Origin: an uncultured Bacillota bacterium
GTDB taxonomy: Bacteria > Bacillota > Sulfobacillia > UBA995 > UBA9673
Reading direction: 5' to 3'
Length of the DNA: 9,370 nucleotides
Assembly: GCA_937863905.1 (NCBI GenBank)
Contig: CALMHV010000414.1
Location: 1-9,370, forward strand
The stretch's first letter is position 1. Each line of letters opens with the position of its first letter. The notes below the pieces were generated by a model. That model was not told where the DNA came from. It saw only the letters and a program-made list of their open reading frames with translations, and searched no databases. This document shows positions 7,393-9,370 of the stretch, piece by piece. Position numbers and translations under genes: made by a program.

Positions 7393-8520
7393 ATGAAACT
7401 GTACGAACACTTGGCCAAGGAGGTTTTCTCCCGTCACGGGATTCCCATTCCTCCCGGCCGGGTGGTCACCACCCCGGAAGGGGCGGCCGCCGCCTGCCAG
7501 GAAATCGGCGATGTGGCCCTCAAAGTCCAGATTCTCTCGGGCGGTCGCGGCAAGGCCGGCGGTATCCGCTTCGCCTCCACCCCCGAGGAGGCCGCCCGGC
7601 AGGCCCAGGCGCTCTTGGGCACGGACATCCGCGGCCTGCGCGTGGAGCGGCTCCTGGTTGAGAAGAAGCTCCAGATAGACCGGGAGATTTACGTCGGCAT
7701 TGTCGTCGACGGCGCGTCGCGGCGGCCTCTGGTCATCGCCTCCGTCGCCGGCGGCGTGAGCATCGAGGAAGTGCCGGAGAAGCTCATCGTCAGGCAAATC
7801 ATCGACCCCACCTGGGGCCTTCTTCCCTACCGGACCCGCCAGATCGCGCGCCGCCTGGAACTCACGGGCGACCTAGCCCGGCAGTTCGGGGACATCCTGG
7901 TCAAGCTCTATCGCGTCTTCCGCGCCACCGAGGCCGAACTCGTGGAGATCAATCCTCTCGTCCAGCAGCCGGACGGGACCGTCATCGCCGCCGATGCCCG
8001 CCTCAACGTCGATGACGACGCTCTCTCCCGTCACCCCGAACTGCCCAGGGTTGAGGACGGGACGGAGATGGAACTCCGGGCCAGGAAGGCCGGCCTCTCC
8101 TACGTCGAACTCGACGGGAACATCGCCGTCATGGCCAACGGCGCCGGCATCACCATGGCCACTCTCGACATCATCCAACACTACGGCGGCCGGCCCGCAA
8201 ACTTCCTGGACGCCGGCGGCGGCGCCGGGGTCGAGGCCACGGCCCAGGCCATCGAACTCCTCCTCTCCCGCTCACCCAGGGCGCTCCTGGTCAACATCTT
8301 CGGGGGCATCACGCGGTGCGACGACGTGGCCAGGGCCTTGGTCACCGTGGCCGAGAGGCGGGGCGGGTTCGACATCCCGCTCGTCATCCGGCTGGTCGGC
8401 ACGAACGAGAAGGAAGGTCTGGCCATCCTGCAGGAGCACGGCTTCGAAGCTTACCGGACCATGGACGAGGCGGCGGCCAAGGTCGTGGCGGCCGCGGCCG
8501 CGAACGGGGGGCAGGCCTGA
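7393..8520 (+). CDS. sucC: Succinyl-CoA synthetase-like beta subunit (ADP-forming acyl-CoA ligase)
   Basis: The beta subunit carries the ATP-grasp nucleotide site and the C-terminal ligase domain of the enzyme that interconverts an acyl-CoA, ADP and phosphate with the free acid, CoA and ATP. The 375-aa length is slightly short of E. coli SucC (388) and normal for the family. The N-terminal ATP-grasp domain (about 1-225) contains SGGRGKAGG (49-57) and the metal-binding EINPL (185-189). The C-terminal domain (about 235-375) contains DGNIAVMANGAG (241-252), LDAGGGA (272-278) and NIFGGITRCD (301-310). The start is ATG 7393 with SD AGGAGG (7380-7385) 7 nt upstream; the frame is open far upstream without family similarity. 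Its TGA overlaps the ATG of sucD by one base. Family assignment is firm. Succinate as substrate is likely but not proven, given the variant alpha subunit and the mutase operon next door. Confidence 0.93.
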   Translation: MKLYEHLAKEVFSRHGIPIPPGRVVTTPEGAAAACQEIGDVALKVQILSGGRGKAGGIRFASTPEEAARQAQALLGTDIRGLRVERLLVEKKLQIDREIYVGIVVDGASRRPLVIASVAGGVSIEEVPEKLIVRQIIDPTWGLLPYRTRQIARRLELTGDLARQFGDILVKLYRVFRATEAELVEINPLVQQPDGTVIAADARLNVDDDALSRHPELPRVEDGTEMELRARKAGLSYVELDGNIAVMANGAGITMATLDIIQHYGGRPANFLDAGGGAGVEATAQAIELLLSRSPRALLVNIFGGITRCDDVARALVTVAERRGGFDIPLVIRLVGTNEKEGLAILQEHGFEAYRTMDEAAAKVVAAAAANGGQA

Positions 8521-9370
8521 TGCCTATCATCGTCGACGAACGGACGCGAGTCGTCGTCCAGGGGGCCACGGGCACCCAGGGCCGCTTCCACCTCGCCCAG
8601 ATGCAGGCCTACGGCACGCATGTCATGGCCGGAAGCTCGCCCGGCAAGGGTGGCGAGGAGGTCAACGGCGTCCCCGTCTATGACACGGTCGAGCAGGCCG
8701 TGTTCCACCACGCCGCGAACGCCTCGGTCATCTTCGTCCCAGCCGCGGGCGCCAAGGACGCGGCCTTCGAGGCCATCGACGCCGGCCTCGGTGTGATTGT
8801 CATCATCACCGAGCACATCCCGGTCCACGACTCCATGGACATCATGGCCTTCGCGCGCCAACGGGGCGCGATTGTCGTCGGGCCGAACACCTTCGGCATC
8901 ATCTCCCCCGGCAAGACCAAGCTGGGCATCATGCCCACCGTGGCCTACGCTCCCGGTCCCGTGGGCATCGTCGCCCGCAGCGGGACCCTGAGCTACGAGA
9001 TAGCCTCGGCCCTCACCCGGTCCGGCCTCGGCCAGACCACCGTGGTCGGCCTGGGCGGCGACCGAGTCGTCGGCCTCAACTTCGTCGAGGTCCTCAAGCG
9101 GTTTGAGGAGGACCCCGAGACCCAGGCCTGTGTCCTGGTCGGGGAAATCGGCGGCTCGGCCGAAGAAGACGCGGCCGAGTACGCCAAGAGCATGGCCAAG
9201 CCTGTCGTCGCCTACATCGCCGGCCGGACCGCGCCTCCGGGCAAGCGCATGGGGCACGCCGGGGCCATCATCGAACGGGGCCGCGGCACGTTCGAGGGCA
9301 AGGTCAAGGCTCTCGAGGCCGCCGGCATCCGCGTGGCCACCCTACCCTGGGAGGTCGCCGGGCTCGTGGC
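8520..9370 (+). CDS. sucD: Succinyl-CoA synthetase-like alpha subunit (3' end cut by window edge)
   Basis: The alpha subunit binds CoA in an N-terminal Rossmann domain and carries the phosphohistidine that relays phosphate to the beta subunit. There are 283 codons in view of about 290 expected. Family marks: [14 protein letters not shown] (11-24), [15 protein letters not shown] (41-55), ARSGTLSYE (152-160), VGEIGG (207-212) and the active-site [10 protein letters not shown] (241-250), in which His246 matches the E. coli phosphohistidine number. Several usually constant loops differ: GPNTFG (121-126) where the norm is GPNCPG, GGDRV (179-183) where GGDP is usual, and TEHIP (97-101) where TEGIP is usual. 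The start ATG overlaps the sucC stop (TGATG), so translation is coupled. The pair is divergent to the mutase operon. Family is firm; substrate is open. Confidence 0.92.
   Translation, partial: MPIIVDERTRVVVQGATGTQGRFHLAQMQAYGTHVMAGSSPGKGGEEVNGVPVYDTVEQAVFHHAANASVIFVPAAGAKDAAFEAIDAGLGVIVIITEHIPVHDSMDIMAFARQRGAIVVGPNTFGIISPGKTKLGIMPTVAYAPGPVGIVARSGTLSYEIASALTRSGLGQTTVVGLGGDRVVGLNFVEVLKRFEEDPETQACVLVGEIGGSAEEDAAEYAKSMAKPVVAYIAGRTAPPGKRMGHAGAIIERGRGTFEGKVKALEAAGIRVATLPWEVAGLV

Overview
The window is a gene-dense bacterial stretch, about two-thirds G+C by eye, with strong third-position G/C, mixed ATG/GTG/TTG starts and good Shine-Dalgarno (SD) sites. The separate-subunit B12 mutase, the small MeaB-type GTPase, the TatD-linked type of radical SAM protein and the sucCD pair together suggest a high-GC, Clostridia-like member of the Bacillota. 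The sequence alone does not name a species. I saw no mobile element, CRISPR array, tRNA or rRNA.

Layout. Eight genes lie head to tail on the minus strand from about 7164 down to the left edge. In transcription order they are: a membrane protein with a coiled coil and a double zinc ribbon; a multi-pass membrane protein; a small two-helix membrane protein; a TatD-linked-type radical SAM protein; the large and small subunits of an adenosylcobalamin-dependent acyl-CoA mutase; its MeaB-family G-protein chaperone; and an acyl-CoA dehydrogenase cut by the window edge. A 228-bp divergent region (7165-7392) separates this run from sucC and sucD on the plus strand. sucD is cut by the right edge.

Main interpretation. 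The mutase looks at first like methylmalonyl-CoA mutase. However, the two residues that set substrate choice are Phe and Gln, where methylmalonyl-CoA mutase has Tyr89 and Arg207. Phe plus Gln at exactly this spacing (118 residues) is the isobutyryl-CoA mutase signature. I therefore call the pair icmA/icmB. With the dehydrogenase next in the operon, the predicted flow is isobutyryl-CoA <-> butyryl-CoA -> crotonyl-CoA, which fits valine/isobutyrate use (or the reverse, making isobutyryl-CoA). The divergent succinyl-CoA synthetase-like pair could make ATP from an acyl-CoA thioester; its substrate is uncertain, because the alpha subunit departs from the usual motif in several loops.

The four upstream genes (three membrane proteins of unknown role and the radical SAM protein) have no evident metabolic link to the mutase. 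Several gaps in the minus-strand run carry GC-rich inverted repeats. The most striking lies directly between icmA and the icmB SD.
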